Source: Lachnospiraceae bacterium
GTDB taxonomy: Bacteria > Bacillota > Clostridia > Lachnospirales > Lachnospiraceae
Assembly: GCA_022768465.1 (NCBI GenBank)
Contig: JALELZ010000005.1
Coordinates: 1-64,000, forward strand
Length of the DNA stretch: 64,000 bases
Direction: 5' to 3'
Of the stretch, positions 1 through 9,966 are shown in pieces; the first letter of the stretch is position 1; every line of letters begins with the position of its first letter. A model generated the notes under the pieces. It did not search any database. It saw nothing but the letters and a program-made list of their open reading frames with translations, and was not told where the DNA came from. The position numbers and the translations under genes were made by a program.

Positions 1-28
1 CGTAGCAATAGTTTTAGCCGTATTTCAC

Positions 29-131
29 CAACACTTTTTGTCCACCCTGTATCTTCTTCTAAACAACTTAAAACCGCGAATTAGCCTTATATACTTAGCT
101 AATTCGCGGTTCAAAACAACACTTTTTGTCC
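29..131. repeat. 15-bp direct repeat pair flanking a 14-bp palindrome
   Basis: A 15-base sequence (CAACACTTTTTGTCC) occurs at 29-43 and again, identical, at 117-131. Between the copies lies a perfect 14-bp inverted repeat (72-85 and 98-111, core CCGCGAATTAGC) with a 12-nt spacer. On the minus strand the hairpin is followed by a T-rich stretch, so it could be a terminator for a gene left of the window. The repeat-palindrome-repeat pattern could equally be the residue of a mobile element, but no transposase reading frame is left here. Confidence 0.5.
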
Positions 132-867
132 TATAACCCAATAAAATCAAAGAGCTATATAATTCAGAAATGATATATTAGAATAATTTTCACGAAATTA
201 CAACATGAAATTTGTACTAAAACGATATGAGAAATGTTCTATTCTATATACTTGAAGACACAATATTTTGTTTTAGCTGTTTTGCTCACAGCTATAAAAA
301 ATAAGACAAAATGATAGGAGCTCCTGCTGTATGGTACTAACAGAAGCCCCTATCGATCGATTTGTGCCATCGGACTGTTCCCCTTTCCGGTTTTGTAATG
401 TGATCATTACCTTTCCGCCTTTCTCTTTGGCTTATCCTGATATTCTTCATTGGCTTGAAGTATATCCGAATAATGATCAGGTTTCCATGGCTGTTAAGTT
501 GTTGCCTTAAGAAGAATTATTCTCTTATATAAGCTTTTAAGATATGATAAAGGATCTATAATAATCAAATACCTCTACATCCTCTGTCTATATCAATATC
601 CCTTACTGCCCTTCTTTTGATACGCTGAATGTATGTTATACATTTTTAATATCAATCTCTCCTTATGTATGTTCTACAGATATTGAGTTATCGGCAGCCC
701 GCTTATGAATGTCCTTTATCACTCTGTAGGCTTTTTGTTGAGTAATAAGTTCTTTCTTAAGTTGCCTTTATGATACCACATGTCTCTGATTTCATCCATT
801 GACAAATGTACTAAAATAAAAACAATATTTTGTACTAATATTTATACAATCTTTGGCATGCAAAATA
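132..867. other. intergenic region without a recognisable gene
   Basis: No reading frame here has a start, ribosome binding site and recognisable product. Two weak structures are visible. An imperfect hairpin at 313-354 is followed on the minus strand by a T-rich run and could end the response-regulator transcript. An AT-rich imperfect palindrome at 808-835 has arms GTACTAAAATA and TATTTTGTAC. Nothing else stands out. Confidence 0.5.
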
Positions 868-1584
868 TCATTTATGCTGTGGCCTGACTTCAAATTTATA
901 TCCTATTCCCCATACTGTTCCTAGTGACCATCCGTCACCGTCAGGAAGCTTTTCTCTGAGTCTCTTTATATGAACATCCACGGTTCTTGTATCACCGAGA
1001 TAATCATAACCCCATATGTTATTCAGGAGCTGTTCTCTGGTAAATACCTGATTAGGCGATGAGGCAAGAAAATATAAAAGCTCCAATTCCTTCGGGGGCA
1101 TATCCACAACTTCTCCGTTATATATAACAGAATAATTAGACATACTCACCTTTAGTCCGGGATATTCCACAACATCTTTATCTGAAGGATCTGTTTTCTT
1201 TGCTTCAGGCTTTTTATTATAGCGCCTTAATACAGCCTTGACTCTTGCCACAAGCTCCTTGGAGTCAAAAGGTTTAATAATATAGTCGTCTGCACCTAAC
1301 TCAAGCCCCAGAACTTTATCGAAAACTTCGCCCTTTGCGCTCAGCATTATGATCGGCGTATCAGAGCTCTGCCTCAGCTGTCGGCATACCTGATAACCGT
1401 CAATACCCGGCAGCATAAGATCAAGCAGTACAATATCCGGCTCATATTCACCAAAAACCCTTACTGCCTCTTCTCCGTCATTAACTATACGTGTATCAAA
1501 GCATTCCTTTATAAGATAAAGACTGATAAGCTCCGCAATTGACGGATCATCATCAACTATCATGACCTTTTGTTTTTCTGCCAT
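868..1584 (-). CDS. OmpR/PhoB-family response regulator, orphan
   Basis: This is a DNA-binding response regulator of 238 residues, the usual length for the family. The receiver domain (about 1-120) has the acidic pair D11/D12, the phosphoacceptor D55 in LLDLMLPG and K104 in the IIKPFD turn. A winged-helix domain follows (about 140-235) with the typical RTVDVHIKRLR recognition helix. A strong AAGGAG precedes ATG 1584. The gene lies 31 nt behind mutS2 on the same strand and probably shares its transcript. No histidine kinase gene adjoins it, so the partner and regulon cannot be inferred from position. It resembles the ResD/PhoP/WalR group, but the subfamily is not settled. Confidence 0.9.
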   Translation of the reverse strand: MAEKQKVMIVDDDPSIAELISLYLIKECFDTRIVNDGEEAVRVFGEYEPDIVLLDLMLPGIDGYQVCRQLRQSSDTPIIMLSAKGEVFDKVLGLELGADDYIIKPFDSKELVARVKAVLRRYNKKPEAKKTDPSDKDVVEYPGLKVSMSNYSVIYNGEVVDMPPKELELLYFLASSPNQVFTREQLLNNIWGYDYLGDTRTVDVHIKRLREKLPDGDGWSLGTVWGIGYKFEVRPQHK

Positions 1585-1615
1585 TTGCTGTAACTCCTTT
1601 GCAGATAACTTTTAA

Positions 1616-4003
1616 TCATTTAAATGTAACTATAGTTACTCCGGTATCGCCTTCTCCGAATACTCCGAGACGATAAGAATCCACGTATTTAAGCTTCTTC
1701 AAATATCCGTGAACCATATTTTTGAGGGCTCCTGTACCTCTTCCGTGTACTACTCGTACCTGATTAATATGAGCTACATATGCATCATCAAGATATTTTT
1801 CAAGCACAGGCCTTGCTTCATCAGTCGTCATTCCTATTAGATTGACCTCCGGGCTCACGCTCATTGCCTTAGGTGAAAATGCTTTTGACTTTTTTCCGCC
1901 TAGTGACGAGCCGGTTGCTCCCTTTGTTGCAGTCTGTTCCTTCTGCGCACCCTGGACATACTCGATGTCCTTGACGTTGACCTTGGACTTCATAAAACCG
2001 ATCTGTACAAATATGTTATTGTCTTTATCAGGAAGTGTGCTGACAGTACCTGTCACTCCTCCCATAGGCATTATCCTGATAATGTCTCCGACCTGCAGCT
2101 TTTTCGGTGATACCGGCTTTGAAGGTCCCTTTTCGCCGATGATCTGTCTGCTGCCGGATTCCTTAAGATTCTTGCGGATACGCTCTCTTTCCTTCTCCGC
2201 CTTGGCATGATCTTCAACTGATTTCAGCTTATTGATATTCTTGATCGCACTGTCAGCGGTTTCCTTGGCTTCCTTAAGTATGCGCTGTGCTTCATTTCTC
2301 GCATCCTCAAGGATCTTATCACGATTAGTTTCAAGACGTTCCTCTCTGGCTTTAAGTCTGTTCCTTAAGGATTCAGCTTCAGCTTTATATTTGTCTGCGT
2401 CTTCCCTTGCCTTCTCTGCACTGATCCTGTCCTCGTTAAGCTTCTTTATAAGCTCCTCAAAGTTTTCATTTTCCGCATTTATACGCTGCTTTGCCTCGTC
2501 GATTATATATGACGGAAGCCCTAATCTCTCAGATATGGCAAATGCATTGGATCTGCCCGGAACACCTATAAGCAGCCTGTAGGTAGGCTTAAGAGTCTCT
2601 ACATCAAATTCACAGCATGCATTTTCAACTCCCGGAGTTTCAAGTGCATACACTTTTATCTCGGCATAATGTGTTGTTGCCATGGTATTTGCCTTCATAT
2701 TGTGCAGGAAATCCAGTATTGCTATACCGAGTGCTGCACCTTCTGTAGGATCCGTTCCGGATCCGAGCTCATCAAAAAGACATAACGAACGTGCATCCGC
2801 CTTGTCAAGAATGTGCACAGTATTCGTCATGTGAGCTGAAAATGTTGAAAGACTCTGTTCTATGCTCTGCTCGTCTCCTATATCGGCGTAGACATTGTCA
2901 TAAATGCCCATAACAGAACCGTCTGCCGCCGGAATATGAAGTCCGGACTGAGCCATAAGCGTAAGAAGCCCTGTAGTTTTTAGGGATACTGTCTTTCCGC
3001 CTGTGTTAGGACCGGTTATTATGAGCAGATCAAATTCATTTCCGAGTCTTACATTAACCGGCACAACCTTTTGCGGGTCAATAAGAGGATGTCTCGCTTC
3101 CTTAAGATCAATGCTTCTGTCACGGCTGAATTTAGGCTCTGTACCGTTTATTTCAGCCGAAAACAAAGCCTTCGCAAAGATCATATCCAGCTTTTTAAGT
3201 ATTTTAATATTATCATTTATAGTGTCCGTATACGGCATCAGGCTCTCTGAAAGCGCTGTAAGAACCTTTTCTATCTCTTTTTGTTCCTCAACGGCAAGCT
3301 CTCTTAGCTCATTATTAAGGCTTACGACTGCCATAGGCTCTATAAAGAGTGTAAGACCAGTAGATGATGCATCATGCACCATGCCCGGCACCTTAGACTT
3401 ATATTCAGACTTTACAGGCAGGCACCAGCGGCCGTCCCTCTGCGTGATTACCGCGTCCGTAAGATAGTCTCTGCAGGAGCTCAATTTCGCAGCCATAGTG
3501 TCATGTATAGAAGCCTCGGTACGTTTTATTTTTTGTCTAACATTAAAAAGTCCGGCTGAGGCATCATCGGACACCGTATCCTCATCCAGTATTGCATTTT
3601 GAATGCTTCGGTTTATATTTACAAGAGGCTCTATCATCGAGAACATCTCGGTAAGAGAATCCACATGTTCATCATCATAGCTGTCAAAGCGCTTTGCTCT
3701 GTCAGAAACAGTCAGTACGGAGCTTACCTTTAAAAGCTCTGCACATGAAAGCACACCTCCGATGTCAAGTCTCTTAAGAGTAGCTGTGATGTCTTTAACA
3801 CCTCTGAAGGATACGCTGCTTCCCGAAAGTCTTATTCTTGTACATGCATCGGTAGTATTTTTCTGCCATTCAGAAATATGTCTGTAGCTTGAAGAAGGCT
3901 TCAGCTTCAGACAATATTCACGTCCTGCATCTGAGCTTGCATGCTCGGCAAGACGTTCTATTATTTTATCGTATTCAAGTATTTTAAGTGTTTTTTCTTC
4001 CAT
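1616..4003 (-). CDS. mutS2: MutS2 ATPase/Smr endonuclease
   Basis: The protein has 795 residues. An N-terminal MutS core/lever region precedes the ATPase with Walker A GPNTGGKT near residue 328 and a DELGSGTDP Walker B. A long charged coiled coil follows, and the last 75 or so residues form an Smr domain with the HGRGTGAL motif. MutS2 acts on branched DNA and, in Bacillus, on collided ribosomes; it is not the mismatch-repair MutS. The ATG at 4003 is chosen because family members begin at this point (MEEKTLKILEYDKI). An in-frame GTG at 4054 overlaps the stop of the upstream amidase gene (GTGA), so translation may be coupled and a 17-residue extension is possible. No good ribosome binding site precedes the ATG. 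Confidence 0.93.
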   Translation of the reverse strand: MEEKTLKILEYDKIIERLAEHASSDAGREYCLKLKPSSSYRHISEWQKNTTDACTRIRLSGSSVSFRGVKDITATLKRLDIGGVLSCAELLKVSSVLTVSDRAKRFDSYDDEHVDSLTEMFSMIEPLVNINRSIQNAILDEDTVSDDASAGLFNVRQKIKRTEASIHDTMAAKLSSCRDYLTDAVITQRDGRWCLPVKSEYKSKVPGMVHDASSTGLTLFIEPMAVVSLNNELRELAVEEQKEIEKVLTALSESLMPYTDTINDNIKILKKLDMIFAKALFSAEINGTEPKFSRDRSIDLKEARHPLIDPQKVVPVNVRLGNEFDLLIITGPNTGGKTVSLKTTGLLTLMAQSGLHIPAADGSVMGIYDNVYADIGDEQSIEQSLSTFSAHMTNTVHILDKADARSLCLFDELGSGTDPTEGAALGIAILDFLHNMKANTMATTHYAEIKVYALETPGVENACCEFDVETLKPTYRLLIGVPGRSNAFAISERLGLPSYIIDEAKQRINAENENFEELIKKLNEDRISAEKAREDADKYKAEAESLRNRLKAREERLETNRDKILEDARNEAQRILKEAKETADSAIKNINKLKSVEDHAKAEKERERIRKNLKESGSRQIIGEKGPSKPVSPKKLQVGDIIRIMPMGGVTGTVSTLPDKDNNIFVQIGFMKSKVNVKDIEYVQGAQKEQTATKGATGSSLGGKKSKAFSPKAMSVSPEVNLIGMTTDEARPVLEKYLDDAYVAHINQVRVVHGRGTGALKNMVHGYLKKLKYVDSYRLGVFGEGDTGVTIVTFK

Positions 4004-4050
4004 AGCTTTGAGTATACAAAAACGGCGCTCTGTTTGCAAGTATGCCACAC

Positions 4051-4851
4051 TCACCGCGTTTTTAGGTCATAAAGCTCCGGTCTCCTGTTTTTATAGGTCA
4101 AAACCTGTTCTCTTATCGCTTTCTGATAGTCAAGATCTATTAGATCATAAACAGTCGTCTCTTTATCAGAAGCCTTTGCTGTTATAATTCCGCACGGATC
4201 AACAATGCACGAACGCCCGAAGCATTGCGAGCTGTACTGATTGACAGCTAACACGTATTGAAGATTGCCGAGTGCGGCTGAGCTTACAAGTATATCCCAG
4301 GCATCATTTCTCGGTGTATAAAATGCAGCAGGAACTGCAAGAAGATCTATGTCCTTAAGACTAAGAGTCCTAAGATAATCAGAAAATCTAAGCTCATAGC
4401 ATATAGCTGTTCCGACTCTTCCGAAATCAAAGTCAAACACTCCGAGACTGTCTCCCGGATCAATCGCATCAGATTCCTTTAATGCATATGCATCAAACAG
4501 ATGAGTTTTGGAATACTCCCCTATAAGTTCTCCGTTTCTGTTAATGCAAAGCAGCGTATTGCAAAGCTTTTCCCCATTTATCAGAGGATAGCTTCCTGTA
4601 ATAATATTGATATGATGACGCTTTGCACAGTCAGAAAACTCATAAAAGAACTCCGAATCCAAATGTTCCCCTATAAAGCCTCTGTTTTCCTTGGTTGGAT
4701 TTGAATAGAACAGCTCAGGCATGCACACAAGATCTATTTTATTGTAGCTTTCACACGCTTCTTCTATCAAATTTATTGCGCGCATAAGATTGTCATGCTT
4801 ATCAGCTGTCAGTCCGACCTGAACACCCAAAATACCTATCTTTCTGCTCAT
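4051..4851 (-). CDS. nitrilase-superfamily amidohydrolase (omega-amidase/NIT2-YafV like)
   Basis: The protein has 266 residues, one complete carbon-nitrogen hydrolase domain. The Glu-Lys-Cys catalytic triad is visible as E46 in MPELF, K115 in SKTHLF and C151 in AICYELRF. Length and the CYELRF context fit the omega-amidases, which hydrolyse alpha-ketoglutaramate or alpha-ketosuccinamate in the cytoplasm. The substrate is an inference, because related branches act on other amides. The gene leads a minus-strand group with mutS2 and the response regulator; its stop overlaps the possible GTG start of mutS2. Confidence 0.85.
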   Translation of the reverse strand: MSRKIGILGVQVGLTADKHDNLMRAINLIEEACESYNKIDLVCMPELFYSNPTKENRGFIGEHLDSEFFYEFSDCAKRHHINIITGSYPLINGEKLCNTLLCINRNGELIGEYSKTHLFDAYALKESDAIDPGDSLGVFDFDFGRVGTAICYELRFSDYLRTLSLKDIDLLAVPAAFYTPRNDAWDILVSSAALGNLQYVLAVNQYSSQCFGRSCIVDPCGIITAKASDKETTVYDLIDLDYQKAIREQVLTYKNRRPELYDLKTR

Positions 4852-4962
4852 ATAGACTCTATCCTCTTATGTATATATGTATATTGGAATAGTTATGATT
4901 GTAAAGTTAATTTATATAAATGATTCCGGAAAAACTGTTATTTAAAAAAATCTAATCCAAAA

Positions 4963-5011
4963 AAGGCTTCACCACAGTATATTTACATTATACTGCGTCG
5001 AAGCCTTTTTG
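4963..5011 (-). terminator. intrinsic terminator after ftsH
   Basis: An interrupted inverted repeat pairs AAGGCTTC with GAAGCCTT and, further in, CAGTATA with TATACTG. The minus-strand copy runs into TTTTTT, placing it about 40 nt after the ftsH stop. The plus-strand copy also ends in a short T run, so it could work in both directions. Confidence 0.8.
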
Positions 5012-5051
5012 TTTAAGCAATCATATGAATTTTGTTTTAACTAACCGATTA

Positions 5052-7007
5052 TCAGACAGTGCTGTCAGACGCTGCGTTTTTCGCCTGTTCTTCGATAGCA
5101 TTCTCCTTTGAATTAAGGATACTCATGAATTCCTCTCCGGTTATAGTTTCTTTCTCGTAGAGGTACTTAACTATCTCGTGAAGCTTCATAAGATTCTCTT
5201 CAAGTATCTTATAAGCCTTTCTGTGCTGTTCCTTAACAAGGGCTATGACAGCATCATCAACATTCTTCTGAGTTTCCTCAGAGCATGCTATGGACATATC
5301 GCCGCCAAGGTAGGCATTATTCTGAGTCTGAAGAGCGACCATATCGAAGTCTTCGCTCATACCGTACTGCGTAAACATGGCTCTTGCAATTTTTGTTGCC
5401 TGCTCGATATCATTGGAAGCGCCTGTGGTGATGCTCTTGAAAATAAGCTCCTCTGCAGCACGTCCTCCGGTAAGTGTTGCGATTTTATTCTCAAGCTCCT
5501 CCTTACTCATGAGGTAATGGTTTCCATCCTCTTCCACCTGCATGGTATAGCCGAGGGCTCCTGAAGTACGCGGAATGATAGTGATCTTATGAACAGGCGC
5601 AGAATTATTCTGCATAGCTGCTACCATAGCATGTCCGACCTCATGATAAGCAACAATGAGCTTTTCCTTGTTGGTAAGCACATTGTTCTTTTTCTTGTAG
5701 CCGGCCATAACAACCTCGATGCTCTCCTCAAGATCCTGCTGGTTGACCCTCTCACGTCCTGCCTTAACTGCACGAAGTGCAGCCTCGTTTATCATGTTGG
5801 CAAGCTCTGCTCCCGATGCACCCGGACAAGCCTTTGCAATGCTGTCAAAGTTAATGTTTCCTGCCATTTTGACGTCCTTGGCATGAACCTTAAGTATCTC
5901 TACACGTCCCTGCATATCAGGAAGCTCGACAGGCACACGTCTGTCGAAACGTCCCGGTCTGAGGAGTGCCGGATCAAGAGAATCAGGCTGGTTGGTTGCC
6001 GCAAGAATGATGATTCCCTTTGAACCGTCAAAGCCGTCCATCTCTGTAAGCAGCTGATTCAGGGTCTGTTCTCTCTCGTCATTGCCGCCCATGCCGTTGC
6101 TGTTACGCTTTTTACCTATGGCATCTATCTCATCTATGAAAATGATACAAGGCGCCTTTTCCTGTGCCTGCTTAAAAAGGTCTCTGACCTTAGCCGCACC
6201 CATACCTACATAAAGCTCAACGAACTCAGAGCCGGAAATGCTGAAGAACGGAACGTCAGCCTCGCCGGCTACTGCCTTTGCAAGCAGTGTCTTACCGGTT
6301 CCGGGAGGGCCTACAAGCAGGGTTCCCTTAGGTATCTTAGCACCTATGTCATTATACTTTTTCGGGTTGTGCAGGAAATCAACTATCTCCGCAAGAAGCT
6401 CCTTGGCCTCCTCTTCTCCTGCTACATCTTTGAACTTAACGCCGGTTTTGTCCTTATCATAGACCTTGGCATTAGACTTTCCTATACCGCTCATGCCCAT
6501 GAAGCCTCCGCCTCCCGGGCCCATCTGGCTGATCCTTCGTGAAAGCCTTGAGCCAAACCACATGAGAAGTATGAATGGCAGAAGGTTATATAAAATAAGC
6601 CATATAGGTGATACTGAGGTCGGTATCTCCTCGGTAAAGTTTGCACCGGCTTTGTACATGCGGTCGACTTCGCCGAAATAGTTATTGATACGTCCTGTCT
6701 TATATACAGTATCCTCGCCTGTGGATTTAAGAGTATAGGTTATAGTAGTGTCATCAAGCTCTACCTGATTCACATTGGATTTATCTAACTCTGTAAGAAA
6801 CTCGCTATAGGAGGTTGATATAATACTCTTTTCCTTTAAATAAGGAAAGATCATTGTATTAATAAGCAGCAGCAAAAGAAGTGCCACTATGTAATATATC
6901 ATTATCGGCTTATTCGGTTTCGGGAATCTTCCGTTTCCTTTGCTGCCGTCATATTTACTTTTATTAGGATCATTCTGATAATCAAAAATATTGCCTAGGT
7001 TTGCCAT
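5052..7007 (-). CDS. ftsH: ATP-dependent zinc metalloprotease FtsH
   Basis: This is a membrane-anchored AAA protease of 651 residues that degrades misfolded membrane proteins and regulatory substrates. Two N-terminal membrane segments (about 20-45 and 110-135) bracket an extracytoplasmic domain. The AAA module has Walker A GPPGTGKT near residue 233, a Walker B in IIFIDEID and the second region of homology ending in RPGRFDR. The zinc site is HEVGH near residue 455. The start at 7007 (MANLGNIF) has AGGAG at ideal spacing. An upstream in-frame extension to 7082 has no such site and is rejected. It is transcribed divergently from the SulP gene and closed by the terminator at 4963-5011. Confidence 0.97.
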   Translation of the reverse strand: MANLGNIFDYQNDPNKSKYDGSKGNGRFPKPNKPIMIYYIVALLLLLLINTMIFPYLKEKSIISTSYSEFLTELDKSNVNQVELDDTTITYTLKSTGEDTVYKTGRINNYFGEVDRMYKAGANFTEEIPTSVSPIWLILYNLLPFILLMWFGSRLSRRISQMGPGGGGFMGMSGIGKSNAKVYDKDKTGVKFKDVAGEEEAKELLAEIVDFLHNPKKYNDIGAKIPKGTLLVGPPGTGKTLLAKAVAGEADVPFFSISGSEFVELYVGMGAAKVRDLFKQAQEKAPCIIFIDEIDAIGKKRNSNGMGGNDEREQTLNQLLTEMDGFDGSKGIIILAATNQPDSLDPALLRPGRFDRRVPVELPDMQGRVEILKVHAKDVKMAGNINFDSIAKACPGASGAELANMINEAALRAVKAGRERVNQQDLEESIEVVMAGYKKKNNVLTNKEKLIVAYHEVGHAMVAAMQNNSAPVHKITIIPRTSGALGYTMQVEEDGNHYLMSKEELENKIATLTGGRAAEELIFKSITTGASNDIEQATKIARAMFTQYGMSEDFDMVALQTQNNAYLGGDMSIACSEETQKNVDDAVIALVKEQHRKAYKILEENLMKLHEIVKYLYEKETITGEEFMSILNSKENAIEEQAKNAASDSTV

Positions 7008-7182
7008 ACTACTCCTATCTGAAAAGTTACCTTTTTTAAATATGAATAAAGTATATATTGCGTTTTTTTGTTTATCAAGCAAACGGCCATAAGTTTTACA
7101 CTTTGTTCAGAAATGCACTTTTTTACAAACGCTTTTTATCAGATACAATCCGGCTTTTATTTCATATGACAGCCTTATCACA

Positions 7183-7212
7183 TTGAAGATGACTTGGAAA
7201 TTATGCTATATT
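7183..7212 (+). promoter_or_regulatory. sigma-A-type promoter for the SulP/radical SAM operon
   Basis: A TTGAAG -35 box (7183-7188) is separated by 18 nt from a TATATT -10 box (7207-7212). The leader would be about 50 nt. An unbroken run of eight G (7254-7261) forms the ribosome binding site region just before ATG 7271. Confidence 0.45.
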
Positions 7213-7270
7213 AGACAGCGTTTGGCTTAAAAAACTTTCACATTTATCTTACAGGGGGGGGAACGGTTTA

Positions 7271-8935
7271 ATGATAAGAAAGTATTTTAATAGCCTGAAG
7301 ACTGAATTTTCAGGCTATAATGCGGCGCGATTAGGTGCGGATGCACTTGCTGGTCTTACGGTATGTGCTGTGGCGCTTCCGCTTGCACTTGCATTTGGAG
7401 TTTCTAGCGGTGCTTCAGCTGCCTCAGGGCTTGTTACAGCTATAATTGCAGGCATAGTCATTGCACTCCTTGGAGGTGCATCCTATCAGATATCCGGTCC
7501 TACCGGAGCTATGAGTGCCGTACTTATAGGTATTGTTGCAAAATACGGTCTGAACGGTGTTTTCATTGCCTGCCTTGCTGCCGGAATCATCCTTCTCATT
7601 GCCGGAATACTCAGACTCGGACGACTTATAGGCTTTATTCCTATGCCTGTCATAATGGGCTTTACCTCAGGTATCGCAATTATCATTGCCTTAGGTCAGG
7701 TCGATAATTTCTTCGGAACGGTATCCTCAGGCTCCGACAACATAGAAAAATTAGCCTCATATTTCACTCTCGGCTTTCACCCTGATTTTCATACCATGTT
7801 GATTGGCCTTTTAGTAGTTTTCATCATGCTCCTATGGCCGAAAAAATGGGGACAGCGCATACCTGGATCTCTTATAGGAATCATTGTCGCTACCGCCTTA
7901 AGCATTATCCTTAAAATGGATGACATTGCATTAGTAGGCGACATTCCGCGTACACTCATGCTTTCCGACAGACTGTCTCTTAGCGGTATAAGCCTTGAAA
8001 TGATAAGCGGTCTGGCTTCACCTATCGTGACCATTGCCGCACTTGCAATGATAGAAAGCCTGCTCTGCGGAGCTTCCGCAAGCAGAATGAAGAACGAAAA
8101 ATTCGATGCGGATCAGGAGCTTATCGCCCAGGGCGTAGGCAACATTTTACTGCCGTTTTTCGGAGGTGTTCCTGCTACAGCGGCTATTGCTCGTACCAGC
8201 GTTGCCGTCAAATCCGGTCAGCAGACTCGTATGACCAGCATTTTCCATTCTGTATTCCTGCTTATGTCAATGTTTCTTCTGGGCGGTCTTATGGCAAAGC
8301 TTCCGCTTTCGGCCCTTGCAGGAGTACTTATGGTGACAGCGTGGCGCATGAATGACTGGGGCGGTATCACCTACCTTGTTAAGCATAGATTCAAGTCCGG
8401 ACTCAGCCAGTTTTTCATTACCATGATCACTACCGTGGTTGCCGATCTTACCGTTGCTATCATGGTTGGCATCATATATTCCGCTCTTTTATACGTTGCA
8501 AAAACCAGTAAGATCCATGTCACCTTCTCTGCTATAGATCCTGACAGACTTAAAAATATTGACGGTGAATATACTATAGAGGACGGCGATGTACGCGGTA
8601 TAGGTGTTGCCTACGTAACAGGGCCTCTTTTCTTCGGAGCAACCGATGAATTCAACCGTCTCATGGAGGAAAGACCGGATACCTACGACACTCTTATAAT
8701 GTCCTTAAGAGGTATGCCGAATATAGATGTCTCCGGTGCCGAGACAGTGCTTGAGCATTGTCAGAAAATGCTTTCGGAGGGACACAGTATATATTTCTGC
8801 GGTATGTCAGAAAATGTCAGAAGCTATTTTAACAGAGCCGGAATAACCGAGCTGATCGGTGAAGACCACTACTTCTGGAGCGCCGATAAGGCTATCAGCA
8901 GTATTGTGGCTCAAATGGCCGGCAATGAAGACTGA
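7271..8935 (+). CDS. SulP/SLC26-family anion transporter with STAS domain
   Basis: The protein has 554 residues. A membrane domain of about 11-14 segments (15-430) carries the SulP hallmarks near the start (ADALAGLTVCAVALPLALAFG) and the GPTGAMSAV loop. A cytoplasmic STAS domain follows (about 440-545). The family exchanges sulfate, bicarbonate or other small anions, and the substrate cannot be read from the sequence. The ribosome binding site is an unusual G8 homopolymer. The radical SAM gene begins 2 nt after the stop, so the two are co-expressed. Confidence 0.92.
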   Translation: MIRKYFNSLKTEFSGYNAARLGADALAGLTVCAVALPLALAFGVSSGASAASGLVTAIIAGIVIALLGGASYQISGPTGAMSAVLIGIVAKYGLNGVFIACLAAGIILLIAGILRLGRLIGFIPMPVIMGFTSGIAIIIALGQVDNFFGTVSSGSDNIEKLASYFTLGFHPDFHTMLIGLLVVFIMLLWPKKWGQRIPGSLIGIIVATALSIILKMDDIALVGDIPRTLMLSDRLSLSGISLEMISGLASPIVTIAALAMIESLLCGASASRMKNEKFDADQELIAQGVGNILLPFFGGVPATAAIARTSVAVKSGQQTRMTSIFHSVFLLMSMFLLGGLMAKLPLSALAGVLMVTAWRMNDWGGITYLVKHRFKSGLSQFFITMITTVVADLTVAIMVGIIYSALLYVAKTSKIHVTFSAIDPDRLKNIDGEYTIEDGDVRGIGVAYVTGPLFFGATDEFNRLMEERPDTYDTLIMSLRGMPNIDVSGAETVLEHCQKMLSEGHSIYFCGMSENVRSYFNRAGITELIGEDHYFWSADKAISSIVAQMAGNED

Positions 8936-8937
8936 AT

Positions 8938-9873
8938 ATGAATACAGATGAGATAAAAAAAATATATTTTGGCTGCACACTATGCCCAAGAAAATGCAGT
9001 GTCAACAGGTATGAGACTGAAGGTTTCTGCCGTGCTGGTGTGCTTCCAAAGATAGCAAGAGCGGCTCTTCACATGTGGGAGGAGCCGATTTTAAGTGCTT
9101 CAGGCGGCTCAGGTGCAGTGTTTTTCTCTAACTGCACCCTTCGCTGTGTCTTTTGTCAAAACCATGACATAAGCGCCGAAGGCTTCGGCAAAGAAATAAG
9201 CGTAAAGGAGCTTTCAGACGTGTTCTTAAGGCTTCAGGATGAAGGTGCTCAGAACATAGACCTTATCACAGCATCTCACTATCTTCCGTCAGTCATAGAA
9301 GCATTAGATATTGTTAAGCATAAGCTCAATATTCCCGTTGTGTATAACTGCGGCGGCTATGAAAATGTTGACACTGTGCGTATGCTTAAAGGCTATGTTG
9401 ACATATATCTTCCCGATATTAAGTATTACTCCGATGAGCTTGCAGTACGTTTTTCCGCTGCCCCTCATTATTTTGAGACTGCTATAATGGCAGTAAAGGA
9501 AATGATAGCGCAGACCGGTGTCCCAATAATAGAAAAAAGCTCTGCCACAAATGTGCAGAGCATGAAAAGCGGAGTAATTATAAGACATATGGTGCTTCCT
9601 AAGCACAGAGACGATTCGATTGCTATGCTTAATGCCATAGCTTCAGTATTCGATCCTGACAGCTTCCTTATAAGCCTTATGAGCCAGTACACTCCGTTTT
9701 ATAAAGTGCTTTCTGACAGCAGTTATAAGGATATAAACCGCCGCATCACAAGCTATGAATATGATGCAGTCGTTAAAGAAGCTCTCCGGCTTAGCCTAAA
9801 CGGCTTCATGCAGGAAAAAAGCTCTGCAAAGGAGGAATACACGCCGTCCTTTAAGCTTGAGGGAGTGCCGTGA
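8938..9873 (+). CDS. radical SAM protein, PflX/YgkA-like (COG1313)
   Basis: The protein has 311 residues. The radical SAM 4Fe-4S site is C66-x3-C70-x2-C73 (CTLRCVFC). An extra N-terminal cysteine cluster (C13, C16, C20, C31) is typical of the PflX-type proteins annotated as pyruvate formate-lyase activating enzyme-like. The true glycyl-radical or other substrate of this branch is not established, and no glycyl radical enzyme gene lies nearby. The ATG falls 2 nt after the SulP stop with no ribosome binding site of its own, so translation is probably coupled. The last 25 residues are charged and variable. Confidence 0.85.
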   Translation: MNTDEIKKIYFGCTLCPRKCSVNRYETEGFCRAGVLPKIARAALHMWEEPILSASGGSGAVFFSNCTLRCVFCQNHDISAEGFGKEISVKELSDVFLRLQDEGAQNIDLITASHYLPSVIEALDIVKHKLNIPVVYNCGGYENVDTVRMLKGYVDIYLPDIKYYSDELAVRFSAAPHYFETAIMAVKEMIAQTGVPIIEKSSATNVQSMKSGVIIRHMVLPKHRDDSIAMLNAIASVFDPDSFLISLMSQYTPFYKVLSDSSYKDINRRITSYEYDAVVKEALRLSLNGFMQEKSSAKEEYTPSFKLEGVP

Positions 9874-9966
9874 GACCTATCGTAACGGTACTCTGCTCAT
9901 AAGGGCAATCGATCATAGCAATTGTTGCTTTGAGAGTTAAAAATTCTCTCGGTACAATGCCATGCA

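Noticed and set aside
1842-3559. Several plus-strand frames opposite mutS2
   Set aside because: They are Ser/Leu-rich mirror products of Lys/Glu-rich mutS2 coding sequence, with no start signals.
9874-9966. Short inverted repeat GAGAGT/ATTCTC between the radical SAM gene and thiN
   Set aside because: The stem is weak and lacks a T run in either direction, so it is not called a terminator.
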